Assembly: GCA_963575745.1 (NCBI GenBank)
Contig: CAUYUJ010019102.1
Coordinates: forward strand, 123,548 to 187,547
DNA length: 64,000 nt
Direction: 5' to 3'
Source: Prorocentrum cordatum
Lineage: Eukaryota; Sar; Dinophyceae; Prorocentrales; Prorocentraceae
Below the pieces are notes generated by a model. The model did no database searches. It had not been told where the DNA came from and saw only the letters and a list, made by a program, of their open reading frames with translations. Both the position numbers and the translations under genes were made by a program. This document shows positions 41,693 through 52,344 of the stretch, piece by piece. The stretch's first letter is position 1. Each line of letters begins with the position of its first letter.

Positions 41693-42316
41693 CGAAGCGT
41701 CTAGAATTTCTTGCAGCGCCTCGTCCATTCTATCCAGCAGGGCATCGCCTGCATTCCAGTCAAAAACAGGTCCGTTCACAATAAACATGTGGGCTTCAGT
41801 GAACCACTTCCTGGAGGCCCCGAGGTGCTTTTGAACGTGTCCTGGAGGGTCCCTGAACGGGTTGCCGAGGCCCCCGAGATGCTGCGAGTCTGGCTCGGGC
41901 GCTGCTACCATCAGAAAAACTCGAAACTTGCTCACCGTCCACTTGGCTGCGTGTGCAGGGCCTGCTTGGTCATCAGGCCTGTTGGGCTTAATGAGGGTCA
42001 CCCAACGCAGAGCTGGGAGCTTACCCCGAGCATCAATGCAGGGGATAGTAGTCTGCCTGGCTTTCATCGGCTCCTGCTCTGCAGTGTTGGCCCGCGCCCG
42101 ACGCGGCGCTGTGAGACCATCGGATACTGGCAAAGATCGGCCTGCATCCACGAGTGTCGCCGCCCGTCTCGCTTGCTCCGTGATGGCATCCCACTGCGGA
42201 GGAGGAGGGGGAGGAGTATGAGGAGGGTGAGGGCCGAGAGCTTCTCGCACTGGCAGGGGGGGCGGCCTGCGAAACGTAGGCCCAATCAACGAAGCCGACA
42301 TGCCGTGGCAATTCAT
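41693..42316 (-). pseudogene. LINE linker between endonuclease and RT
   Basis: Minus-strand frame from CMNCHGMSASLIGPTFRR through a Pro run to WTVSKFRVFLMVAAPEPDSQ and DRMDEALQEILDAS. It joins the ISPHTPV end of the endonuclease in frame upstream (about 42335). No catalytic motif; the spacer length is typical. Confidence 0.55.
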
Positions 42317-43020
42317 GCAGACTGGCGTGTGCGGCGAAATGCATGGCGCGTGAACAGCTTGAACATCCTTGATGGCCTTCTCGAGGCCCCCTGTGACCAG
42401 GAATTAATCTTAAAGCTTCAGGCCTCCAGTTCCCGAACAGGTACCAACAACGTTGCCGCGGAAAACGGCTCGGCCCCCGAGTCGATCCATAGCGCCTGAC
42501 TTTCGAAAGTGTCTGGAGACATGTTGAAATCCGCTCCCACCACCGTCGGCTGGCCTACCGACTCGCTGTAAGAAGCGACCCTATCTATGATGTCGACGTT
42601 GCTATATGACAAGTCCTGGCTGTGGTGCAGGTGCATGCTGCAGCAGCAGATCGTGCGACTGTCTCTAGGGAGGTGCGCAAGAAAAGCCATGGTCCTTCCT
42701 GGGACTAAGGTGGGGTCTCGATTTTCCTGGAACATGACCCCCATGAAATCACGGACCAGGACCCCGACTCTCCCAGACGAACCGGTGCTATCCGTGCGGA
42801 GGGCGGGGGAGAGGCAGGCAGACCAACCTTGCCGTTTGGCCCACCTGACAGCAGTATTGATGGCGTCCTGGGAGACGAGGTGGTGTTCCTGCGCGAGCAC
42901 TAAGGTGGCCGACGTCTGAGGCAACCATAGTTTGAAAGATGACCATGAAGTAGAGTTACCTGTTTCGATAGCCAGATCAATGGGTTCCTGTCCAGAGGTT
43001 TCAGGGACTACGGGGAAGGC
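42317..43020 (-). pseudogene. LINE AP-type endonuclease domain
   Basis: The minus strand reads VLAQEHHLV (metal-binding Glu motif), CSMHLHHSQ, and VVGADFNMSP (GxDFN, catalytic Asp/Asn). After a frameshift between 42418 and 42400 it reads ISPHTPV, equivalent to the final S(D/P)H motif. This is the exonuclease-endonuclease-phosphatase fold that nicks the target for LINE insertion. The frame is open upstream from about 43020 without a clear Met; a fused or recoded junction with ORF1 is possible. Confidence 0.75.
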
Positions 43021-43191
43021 GATCTACCAAAATTGACGGGACTGATACGCTGGGTGGCAGAAACCTGAGTTTTCCCAACCGCGCTCAAGGACCCAGACGT
43101 CGTCCACCTAGGACTAGATGGGATAACCCCCTCCTGGCCTGGAAGGGAGGTGCAAAACTGATTTGCTATCTGCTGTCCGCAACAATGCATG

Positions 43192-44308
43192 CTAAAGATC
43201 GTCCTCTGGGCGGCCCCTGCCTGCGCCCTTGGCTGCCAGAAGCTGCTTGGCGCGCCCCTTGGCCGACGAGGCGGCAGGGGGCCCAGCTCCAGAGGCCGAT
43301 GCCGAGGATGCCTGCGAGGCGCCTGCAGAAGACTTCATCCCCTGCGATGGCCGCTCTCCCGCTGGTGCCTCGGCGGCGGCCTTGTCGTGCGTGGCGGCGG
43401 TCCCGTCGTTAAACTTCCTCTTCTTGCCCTCGAGGCGAGGCAGCATGCTCTTGTGCTCGGCGCGCAAGTCCGCGGTCTTGCCGCGAATCGCTCCGAACAG
43501 CTGCGTGCCGATCTCCCTGATGCCTGCCGAGAGGGCCTTCGCGCGCTTCTCGGCCCCCTCAATCTCCTCCTTGCTGAGGTCGTGGTACTCTGAGAGGCCG
43601 AAAAGCGACCGACATGAATTCTCCAACTTATCAAGATTGGCGTCCATAATGTCGTCGCACGTGATGCCGTCGCTCGCGGGCTGAGGCTCATCGGGAACTC
43701 GAACTTGGGCATGCATCTCCGATGCCGCCGACTCGAGCTCACCCGGCGGTGATGCGACTGGCCTGCTGGGCGATGAACTTCGGACTGAGCGACTCGGCCA
43801 ACTGAATCTCCTTGTTGAGCTTGGCCTCGAGCTGCTGCCTGCGCCTGTCCGCCTCGGATGGCCCAGGGGCGCGGCGGGCAGCGAACTCGTTCCCGTGCTT
43901 GGCGGCCAGACCAGGGTTGCCCGACTTCTCCATGAGCTTCGCCGCCTGCTCGAGCTCCTCCAGGCCGAGCTCGGGGGCGCCCGCGCGGCCTGGGGCTCGA
44001 AGCAGCCGTGGTCCACCGCCTGCTCCGTCTGCGCCGCGGGGGGCTGAGTCCGCGGGTGCAGGGAGACCAGGGCGAGGAGGCAGACGAGGAAACTGTTGAT
44101 CATGCGGCGCGCCGCAGTGCTTGCAGTTCGTCCAGCTCGCTCTGTTCCTTTTGCAAGAGCACTGCGTAAGCGTCCACTTGCCTTCGTATTGCGGTGGGAT
44201 CCACGAACCGTCGGAGCCCAACTGCCATTGGTTCTGGTTATACTTGCAGCCATGGTAACGATAGTTCCGATTCTGCCAACCGTAACCCTGGAAGCCGCCT
44301 CCAGCCAT
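43192..44308 (-). pseudogene. LINE ORF1-like protein with zinc knuckle, one frameshift
   Basis: The ATG at 44308 (MAGGGFQGYGWQNRNYRY) starts a 189-codon frame with CSCKRNRASWTNCKHCGAPH, a CxC...CxxC knuckle resembling RanBP2-type fingers, then an Ala/Pro-rich linker and a coiled-coil-like LEELEQAAKLMEK ... QQLEAKLNKEIQLAES. Near 43745 the reading changes frame (stop after RITAG), and the other frame continues with ITCDDIMDANLDKLENSCRSL to 43192, ending in a Lys/Ala-rich tail. Either a frameshift mutation or a recoding site. Likely role: RNA binding in the element's particle. Confidence 0.6.
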
Positions 44309-44429
44309 CGGGGCGCTGGGGACGGGATGGGCGCTGGGGCTGGAATGGGTTCGGGTGAACGTGGCCCGCCAGTGCGTGCCGTTCTGAAGATCAGCACTGG
44401 CAAAGTCCAGAAAAGCCTGGACCAGAACG

Positions 44430-44560
44430 GCTGTGGAGGAGGGGGAGGAAGAGGAGGAGGAGGAGGAGGAGGAGGAGGAGGAGGAGGAGGAGGAGGAGGA
44501 GGAGGAGGAGGAGGAGGAGGAGGAGGAGGAGGAGGAGGAGGAGGAGGAGGAGGAAAGGGA
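44430..44560. repeat. (GGA)n microsatellite
   Basis: Almost pure GGA/GAG run next to the LINE 5' end. The LINE is thus bracketed by GGA tracts on both sides. Confidence 0.97.
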
Positions 44561-44818
44561 GGCAGGTAGCGAAGGGACGGAGGGGAGGGATGGTACGGAG
44601 GAGGAGAGAGGATGAGGAGGAGGAGGAGGGGCGCCAGCCTCGATGCAGGCCTAGGGCCTGGGGGTTCCTTGTTCTTACATTTTTATGTCGTGTTGGGTTC
44701 TCGCTGTGGATATGCAGCGCTCCGCTCCTCCTTCGTCCTCCCGCTTCTCCTCCCTCCCATTCCTGTCTCTGTTCTCTGTGTGTCCTCACCGCCATCACCA
44801 CGAGTTGAACAATAGTAA

Positions 44819-45420
44819 TTGGGGCTCGTGCAGGAGCAACGGCCCGCCGCCGTGTTCTTTGAGTTTCACCCCGAGGACGATCAACGGCACGTGGAGCGCG
44901 GGCCAGACCAGCTCTTCCGCCCCCGTTTATTACCACAGGGAAGCTGGCTGCAGGTGCACGGTTTTAAGGAGTCCCCGATCTACCAGGAGGTTGCCGAACT
45001 GGTGCTACAGGGCGCCGACGCTGACGACGACGGCCAGGCCGAGGCGCGTGCGCAGAGCTCGCTCATTTTCAGCCCCCACGAGCAGGAGCTCACTTGGCAG
45101 AGCTCGGGGCCGTGAGCCGTGCGCCGCTCGGGGTTAATGCGCACGTCTTATCTCACCTCCACGCTGTCGCAGGGTCAGACGCTGCACAAGGGCGTCACCA
45201 TCGATTGCGTTAGGGATGAGACCGCGGGCCGCGCGGGCAAGTTGGCCGCGCAACGGTGGCGGCACCTCTACGTCGTGTTATCCCGCGTCACCTGCAATCG
45301 GAATAGGCTGATCGTGCGGCCGCTCTCGCGCGGGTTTCTGAAACGCGGGCCGCCGGCGTCCTCGCGGAAGACGTTCGGGGAAATCGGCAAGAGAGCCTCG
45401 AACTCAAGGGCTGTGGCCGG
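44819..45420 (+). pseudogene. Pif1/RecD-like helicase C-terminal fragment
   Basis: From about 45125 the frame reads TSYLTSTLSQGQTLHKGVTIDC and, after RAGKLAAQ, RWRHLYVVLSRVTCNRNRLIVRPL. That is the closing part of Pif1/RecD2-type superfamily 1 helicases (a QGQTL step, then YV.LSRV). Another frame upstream (44830-45115: RPAAVFFEFHPEDD...) could be the preceding part after a frameshift. No Walker A motif is in the window. It may derive from a host helicase gene, a Helitron or a retrocopy. The rest, to about 45700, is Arg/Ala/Pro-rich and not assigned. Confidence 0.45.
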
Positions 45421-45699
45421 GCAGCCCGCCGCAGGGTTTGGCTTCGCGCTGCCTACCGCCTGGGCGCGGCCGCGCCCCGTTCGAAACCCGCGGAGCTTGG
45501 TCTCGCCCCAGCGGGTCGCGGGTTCGTCTCAAAGTCCTGGCTCGCGAGGTTGCCCCGGCGGCTTCGCAATCCGACCGTGCGAAAACGCGACCCTGCCGAC
45601 CGATGCGGCGATGGCGCCGCGGAAAATCGATGCGCGCGCCTTTGCAACAGGAGCGGGGGAATTGGCGGAAAAGGGAGGTTTTGCAGGAGGAGGAGGAGG

Positions 45700-46659
45700 A
45701 AGATGAGGAGGATGAAAGTGAGGCACGTCAGTGGGCGGGGGGAGGGCCTGCGCCAGAGGGATAATCAGTGGGCGGGAGGAGGGCTTGCGCCAGAGGGACA
45801 ATGAAAATGGCGCAATGGAGTATGATACAGCTTACGGTAGGTTTGCGTCGTGTCGACCAGCGGCGGCCCCAGCGCGGGCGTTCAAGGTTGAACGCCGCCG
45901 GCGACCCAGAATCGATCGATGTTGAACGATCGGACGTTGCGGAGACGGCCGATCGTTCAAGGTTGAACGATCCAGCGCGGTGTCAGGAACCAACGCCAGA
46001 GTCGACACGGCACGGACCTGCAGTATGCAATCACATCAACGACGATGAGGATCACCTCCATACTAACCGATAGTAGTAGCAGGTGGGTCTTGACGCAGAA
46101 GTATTGTTTCGATGGTTTCCCGTCCGCTGGCTCGACGAAAAGCGCCGAAAACACAGAAGGCGGATGATGATGACGATGATGATGATGAGGAGGAGGAGGA
46201 AGAGGGAGAAGATGAGGAGGAGGAGGAGGAAGACGAACAGCAGGCCGATGGAACGCTCGGGTTGTTGCGTGGTCGGCCCCTGGATAATTTACTTGGTATG
46301 ATTCCTCAATATTCGGATCGCGGAGAATCCACAGGACCATTGTGGATTTTTAGGGTCCGTTTCACTGCAGAGGAGTTCTACAGGACCATTTGGGTTCGCA
46401 AAAAAATCCTTACCGTTCCGAGCGATTCTTGGGAGTGGACTGGACGGGCTCGGCGTGCGGATTCGCGTGTGTTCCTGAGCATTTGTGTGGAGGCCAAATG
46501 ATTCCAGGCAGTTCCTCAAGATACTGAACATGCCCTAAGACGTATTTGACAATCCGTTGGACCAGTCGGAGGAATCGGAATTCCGACGGATTCTTTATGA
46601 TCTTATGGCCTTCGGCCCATCCCGCCACTGTGTTTGGGTCGTGGGCCATAGTCCTTAGG
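45700..46659. repeat. Spacer with short repeats
   Basis: A 36-bp pair (CAGTGGGCGGG(A)GGAGGGC..GCGCCAGAGGGA) at 45729-45803. A perfect inverted repeat GATCGTTCAA-GG-TTGAACGATC at 45951-45972, with related GTTGAACG words at 45885-45930. GAT/GAG microsatellite at 46160-46240. ACAGGACCATT..GG words repeat at 46330 and 46380. No supported gene. Confidence 0.6.
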
Positions 46660-47030
46660 ATGTTCGTCTGGATGTTACGGGAGGCCTCTTGGGGGCCTCT
46701 TTGGGGCCGTTTTGAAGCCTTTTCGGAGCCGTTTTGAGGCCTCCTGCTGCGTCTTCGGGGCCTCTTGAGAGTCTCTTGGGGCCTCGGGGGGGTCTTTTGG
46801 GGCTTTTTCCACCTGGGGGGTCTTCGGGCGGAAGGTTCAGCATTTCGGTTCGTGTTCCCCTCTTGGGCCCTGTTTGGGGCTGTCTTGGGGTCTTTTGGGC
46901 CGTCTTGGGCGCCTCTAGGACCGTCTTGGAGCCGTCTCAAGCTGTGTTGGGGCCCTCCTGGGGGCCTCTTGGGCCGTCCTGGGGCGGTCCTGAACGCCTT
47001 TTGGGCCGTTCTGGAGCGGGGGAGTAAAGC
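46660..47030. repeat. CTTGGGG-type degenerate minisatellite
   Basis: Imperfect GGCCTCTTGGGG and CCGTCTTGGGG repeats. Same texture as 10760-11420 and the MITE interiors. Confidence 0.7.
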
Positions 47031-47119
47031 TGCTGCCAATGAGGATGGCACCACAATCCGTACCAAGCAGTGGTATGTTCCAATACAGTTTGCGCAAATT
47101 GTCTGGTAGAATATATGTG

Positions 47120-47290
47120 AAGCCACCTCTTAGAAGCAATGCGTGGTGCAATCTATGGTGCACTCTATGTTGTGCAATCGGTAGTGCAACGTATGCTGTG
47201 CAATCTCGGTGAGCCGTCTTGGGGGAGCCGTCTAGGGTGGAGCCGCCTAGGTGGAACCGTCTAGGTGGAGCCGTCTAGGGGGGGTTGGCC
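47120..47290. repeat. GTGCAATCTATG minisatellite, then ~18-bp GAGCCGTCTAGG(T)GG repeat
   Basis: First block about 47130-47210; second block about 47208-47285 with 5 imperfect copies. Confidence 0.75.
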
Positions 47291-48190
47291 GTCTACGTTG
47301 TCCAGTATGGTTCGCCAGGGCCGCTTTGGCCCAAGGCTGTCATATTCATATGCATTCAGTTGTTGTGTATTATTTGCTTTGGTCTGCGCTCTACTGCGCC
47401 TTGCATTGCAGCCCGACGCCTTCTCCGCTGTCATATCTCACGAGGATGAAGCGACCTGGTCCACCTGGGACATCTGGCCAACAGAAGGGCAGGAAAAGCA
47501 AAGGAGGAGGATGAGGAGGAGGTTTCCCACCGTCGGCCTCCGACGTCTAGATGCCAAATGGCGGCGCGGCCATGGCTGACGCGGCGGTCTCCTCCTGTTA
47601 GCCGCCCCCGACGTTTGGTAAACCGACAGAGGCTCGCGGCTTGCGGGCGCGGGCAGCGGAAGGGCAACGCCGGGGTTTGTGGCAAAGCCGGAGGGACGAC
47701 GCCTACCAAGTCGGGGACATGGAGGCTCATCGAGCTTGCCCAGCCTCTGTCGGCAGCAGGTTTGGAGAGTTTCACTGGCGAATTCGTGGGCCCTGCCAAT
47801 GGCAAGTGCGAGCGGGCGGAGTGCGGCAACGCCTTGAAGCAGGCTCCAGAGCACCCGCAGTATGGGTGCAAGCAGTGGGGCGGCCACTAGATCCAGTGGA
47901 AGATGGAGGGCAGGCACTGGAAGAAGGACTTCGGCGCCTCAATGTTCGTAGTCGTATTCGGGACGTCCCCTGTGGATTGCCCCTCCAGGATGGCCCCGTC
48001 CATGATGGCCCCCCTCGGGATAGTCTGCCTCAGTGGCATTCTAGTTACTCCCTCAGGCAGTCTCCTCCAGGATGGCCCCATCAGGATGGCCGTCTCAACC
48101 CGCAGCAACATTCGGGTCTCCCCTCCACCCCCTCCCGGTTGTTTGAGGTCCGTGGGGCCCTCAGGACAATATATTTGAATGAAGGGGTAA
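47291..48190. other. Spacer, nothing recognised
   Basis: Several 60-180 codon frames on both strands, none with a recognisable domain. CAGGATGGCC(C) words repeat at 47988-48090. Confidence 0.35.
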
Positions 48191-48206
48191 CTTGGTAATC
48201 CGAATG

Positions 48207-48740
48207 ACGCCGATATTTGCTCTGGCCTGGGAGGTTCTGGTTCCTGCGGGTCCTCTGCGCTGGGATTGCGGCCCGACGGTGCGCTCCTTCTGCCGCCGCG
48301 GCACCCCGACCCAGATTGCGACGCAGTGCAGCGAGGTTCCAGAGTTCGACGGAGAGTTTTGCGAGGCGATGGTCAGCTTAAAGGTGCCTGGCGCTAGGGC
48401 GTTTTTCCCTGGCGACGTGGCCAGGGTCGCGCCGCGCGCATGCAAGCGGAAGCGGGGCCTCAGCTCTGAGGGATACAAGGACCTGGCTGGCGACCTAAAT
48501 GGCACCCCTCACACGTTCCGTTGCTCCAGAGATGTCTTGCGACTGCCTGCCTACCTGGTGCCACCCATGAGGGCTTTGCAGTACTCCACGGTGTTTCATT
48601 CAATCGTAGCAGTCCAAGTGCATATTTTCAATATTAGCTCAGTCTGCGAATTTCGTTGTTTTAGTAACGCGCAGTTAACTAGTGTTTGCAGCGTTGTTTC
48701 TACCAATCCTCATGCTCTGATACTGTTTGGATCTCATTGA
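48207..48740 (+). CDS. Hypothetical ORF
   Basis: About 178 codons from the ATG at 48207 (MTPIFALAWEVLVPAGPL). The N-terminal ~120 residues have balanced composition (CSEVPEFDGEFCEAMVSLKV, GARAFFPGDVARVAPRACKRK). The last ~50 lie in AT-richer DNA and are Ser/Val/Cys-rich, perhaps beyond the true coding end. No family recognised and no supporting context. Confidence 0.25.
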   Translation, partial: TPIFALAWEVLVPAGPLRWDCGPTVRSFCRRGTPTQIATQCSEVPEFDGEFCEAMVSLKVPGARAFFPGDVARVAPRACKRKRGLSSEGYKDLAGDLNGTPHTFRCSRDVLRLPAYLVPPMRALQYSTVFHSIVAVQVHIFNISSVCEFRCFSNAQLTSVCSVVSTNPHALILFGSH

Positions 48741-48864
48741 CAATATGCAACAGTAATATCTCATTAGGTTCTGCGTCCTTGTTGTTTGTCGATGTCCTCA
48801 TGACATTGTAATCGCGCGTCAACTATTTTTGAGCAAGCGTCGTAAGTATGCCCCGAACCGAGCC

Positions 48865-48879
48865 ACGGTTCATCATCAC

Positions 48880-48952
<73 letters not shown>

Positions 48953-49110
48953 GTCATCTCCACCCCCACCCTCATCATCCTCATCCTCATCATCCTCATC
49001 CCCATCCTCATCATCCCTGTCATCGTCATCCGTCTCCCCATCCTCTCTTTCATACGCATCCTCATCATCATCTTTCACCGCATCACCCTCTTCGTTATCA
49101 TCATGGGTGT
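48865..49110. repeat. (CAT)n microsatellite
   Basis: Pure CAT at about 48872-48951, then CATCCTCATC variants to 49105. Confidence 0.97.
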
Positions 49111-49299
49111 CTTGGGTCGGAGGTTGGGGGGTCAACTCGCAGTGGAACGGAGACCCCCGAACGGGAAACCGTTTTGTTTCGTTCATGTCGTGCGTGCGGG
49201 CGAGGCGAAGCTGCGTGGGCGCGCGATAGGAAAGAACCCGCCGTTGCTAGGGCGAAGTCAAGACAAATAATCCCCTCCCGCCCGCCCGCCCGTCTGGCG

Positions 49300-50100
49300 G
49301 TTGCTCGAGGTGGCTCGCGGTGTCCCATGGTGTCCCGTAGTGTCCCGTGGTGTCCCGTGGTGTCCCGTGGTGTCCGCCGTTGTCAGGGCGGAGTCAAGAC
49401 AAATGATCATCCCCCGCCCGCCCGTCCGTCCGTCCGTCCGGCGGTGGCTTGCGGTGTCCCCCGGTGTCCCGTGGTGTCCCGCGGTGTCCCGTGGTGTCCT
49501 GTGGTGTCCCGTTGAGTGGGAACGATAGTGAGATCGATAGTGAGATCGATAGTGAGATCGATGGTGAGGTCGATAGTGAGATCGATAGTGAGATCGACAG
49601 GTGTCCCGTGGTGTCCCGTGGTGTCCCGTTGAGTGAGACCGGTGGTGAGATCGATAGTGAGGTCGATGCTGAGATCGATGTGATGCCTCGGGGTGTCCCG
49701 TGGTGTCCAGTGGTGTCCCGTTGAGTGAGATCGATAGTGCGATCGATAGTGAGATCGACAGGTGTCCCGTGGTGTCCCGTCGTGTCCCGTTGAGTGAGAT
49801 CGATAGTGAAACCGATCGTGAGATCGATCGTGACATCGATGTGGTGTCCCGAGGTGTCCCGTGGTGTCCCGTGGTGTTTCGTGGTGTCCTATGGTGTCCC
49901 GTTGAGTGAGGTCGATAGTGATATCGATCGTGAGATCGATCATGCGATCGAGAGGTGTCCCGCGGTGTCCCGTGGTGTCCCGTGGTGTCCTGTTGAGTGA
50001 GATCGATAGTGAGATCGATAGTGTGATCGACAAGTGTCCCGTGGTGTCCCGTGGTGTCCCGTGGTGTCCCGTTGAGTGAGATCGAGTGTGAAATCGATTG
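49300..50100. repeat. Alternating GTGTCCCGTG and GAGATCGATAGT minisatellite blocks
   Basis: Blocks of (GTGTCCCGTG)n alternate at least six times with blocks of (GAGATCGATAGT)n, each joined through GTCCCGTTGAGTGAG. The unit is therefore a two-part higher-order repeat of about 100-140 bp. A related pre-array (GGTGTCCCATGGTGTCCCG) begins at 49312. Confidence 0.9.
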
Positions 50101-50169
50101 AGTCCGGTGTTGGTTCCCCCCCCCCTCTCTCCCCCCACTTCCCCCGCGACTTCCTTATCACCCCGAGGG

Positions 50170-50800
50170 TGGTCGTATGGGTATCTTGAGGGCCTTGGGT
50201 ATTTGGGATATCTATGGCATTTTAGGGGGTTTCGGCGGTGTTCGGGATCTTGGGGGTCTTGGGGATTGTGGGTGTATTCGGCATCTTGGGTACATGGGGT
50301 ATTTGTCGTATCGTATCTTCGGGATCTTGGGAATTGTTGGGTTCGTGGGGGTCTTGGGGGTCTTTTGGATCTTGGGGATCTCGGGGGTCTTCGGCGTCTT
50401 GCAGGTCTAAGGGGTCTTGGTGGCCTTGGGCGAATGGGGGCTCTGGGGGGGGAGGGGTCATGGCCATAAGGGTCTTGGGGGTCTCTGGGGTATTGAAGGT
50501 ATGGGGTATTTCGGTGATTGGGTATTGGGGACCCCTAAAGGGCACCGTGAGCGTATTGGCTATAGTGTGTATCTCTGGATGGTATCTGGTGTCTTACGTA
50601 TGTTGGGTATCTACAGTATTTTAAACGTTTTGGGGGCCGCATTTTTTTTCGGGTTTTAATATATATATATAGAATATAGAAATAAGCGTTCTCTCTATAT
50701 ATATATATATATATGTATAGTGGTATATGTAGTTATATCTGGTGTATAGCGGGCACCTTGGGTAACGTAGGTGGGTGTCCTGGGTATCTTGGGTGTCTTT
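50170..50800. repeat. Degenerate GGGTATCTTGGG / GGTCTTGGGG repeat with an AT microsatellite
   Basis: Imperfect 9-12 bp motif; (TA)n at 50659-50670 and 50695-50715. The motif resumes at 50750-50815 and at 52285-52340, on the far side of the 152-bp satellite. Confidence 0.75.
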
Positions 50801-50939
50801 GATATCTGTATCTTGGCACATTTGTCACTTCATTATTATTGCGAAGGCCTGACGGCCGGTGCCGCCGACCCTGTTCGCAATGCGCAGCAAGAGGCACGGG
50901 CTGTGGGATGGTTTGGGGGAACGGGGAGAAGGACGAGAA

Positions 50940-52170
50940 GGTGGGGGAGGGAGGTGTCGTATCTGACCCGGGACTTCCCCGGGACTCCCCCGGGACCCCC
51001 CCCGGGACCTCCTCTCCCCCCCCCGTCGGGGAAGGGAAAGGGAAGGGGCTTCCCTTCGACTCAATGACGACGTTGCTCAAGGTCGGTACGGGGGGGGGGC
51101 GTCGTATCTGACTCGGGGGGGGGGGGGTCGCTACCCCCCCCGCTACCTCCCCCCCCCTCCCGGCGGGGGAGGAATGAAAGGGAAGGGGCTTCCCTTCGAC
51201 TCAATTACGAGGTTGCTCAAGGTCGGCTTGGCTGGAGCCCAGGGGAAGAGGAGTCCCAGGGGGGGGCGTCGTATCTGACCCGGGGGGGGGGTCGCTACCC
51301 CCCCCCCCCTCCCGGCGGGGGAGGGATCAAAGGGAAGGGGCTTCCCTTCGACTCAATTACGAGGTTGCTCAAGGTCGGCTTGGCTGGAGCCCAGGGGAAG
51401 AGGAGTCCCAGGGGGGGGCGTCGTATCTGACCCGGGGGGGGGGGTCGCTACCCCCCCCCCCCTCCCGGCGGGGGAGGGATGAAAGGGAAGGGGCTTCCCT
51501 TCGACTCAATTACGAGGTTGCTCAAGGTCGGCTTGGCTGGAGCCCAGGGGAAGAGGAGTCCCAGGGGGGGGCGTCGTATCTGACCCGGGGGGGGGGTCGC
51601 TACCCCCCCCCCCCTCCCGGCGGGGGAGGGATCAAAGGGAAGGGGCTTCCCTTCGACTCAATTACGAGGTTGCTCAAGGTCGGCTTGGCTGGAGCCCAGG
51701 GGAAGAGGAGTCCCAGGGGGGGGCGTCGTATCTGACCCGGGGGGGGGGTCGCTACCCCCCCCCCTCCCGGCGGGGGAGGGATCAAAGGGAAGGGGCTTCC
51801 CTTCGACTCAATTACGAGGTTGCTCAAGGTCGGCTTGGCTGGAGCCCAGGGGAAGAGGAGTCCCAGGGGGGGGCGTCGTATCTGACCCGGGGGGGGGGTC
51901 GCTACCCCCCCCCCCCTCCCGGCGGGGGAGGGATCAAAGGGAAGGGGCTTCCCTTCGACTCAATTACGAGGTTGCTCAAGGTCGGCTTGGCTGGAGCCCA
52001 GGGGAAGAGGAGTCCCAGGGGGGGGCGTCGTATCTGACCCGGGGGGGGGGTCGCTACCCCCCCCCCCTCCCGGCGGGGGAGGGATCAAAGGGAAGGGGCT
52101 TCCCTTCGACTCAATTACGAGGTTGCTCAAGGTCGGCTTGGCTGGAGCCCAGGGGAAGAGGTCTCCCAGG
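50940..52170. repeat. 152-bp tandem satellite, eight copies, with G-run/C-run hairpins
   Basis: GCGTCGTATCTGAC recurs at 51099, 51266, 51418, 51571, 51723, 51873 and 52025, with an earlier variant at about 50955. From the third copy the period is 150-153 bp. Each unit carries (G)9-11 - TCGCTA - (C)9-13, able to fold back on itself, followed by CAAAGGGAAGGGGCTTCCCT. Copies differ mainly in G/C run length. Confidence 0.95.
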
Positions 52171-52344
52171 GAAAGGGAAGGACAGAGACGACGAGTACAA
52201 AGAATGACGGAGATGACGGCTCGAACGGAAAAGCCCCTCACACACGCCGACAGGGTCGGCGGATTTGGCACTTCATTCTTATTTGGCATATAGGATATTT
52301 GGGGTATCGTTGTTATCTAGGGTATATGGGATATCTTTTCGCGT

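Larger units (their letters stand above)
37020..44400 (-). mobile_element. Decayed LINE retrotransposon with C-terminal Cys/His domain
   Basis: Read on the minus strand from about 44.4 kb: zinc-knuckle ORF1, AP-type endonuclease, linker, reverse transcriptase, RNase H and a C-terminal Cys/His-rich domain, ending at a T8/(GGA)n junction at 37020-37075 (a microsatellite-type LINE tail on the minus strand). Several frameshifts and stops, plus two inserted MITE-like elements at 39957-40481 and 41155-41692, make it non-functional. The endonuclease-RT-RNase H-zinc layout matches LINEs I recall as abundant in dinoflagellates. Confidence 0.8.

Noticed and set aside
50940-52170. Regular repeat considered as a CRISPR array
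   Set aside because: Units are 152 bp and repeat end to end with no unique spacers; the genome appears eukaryotic.
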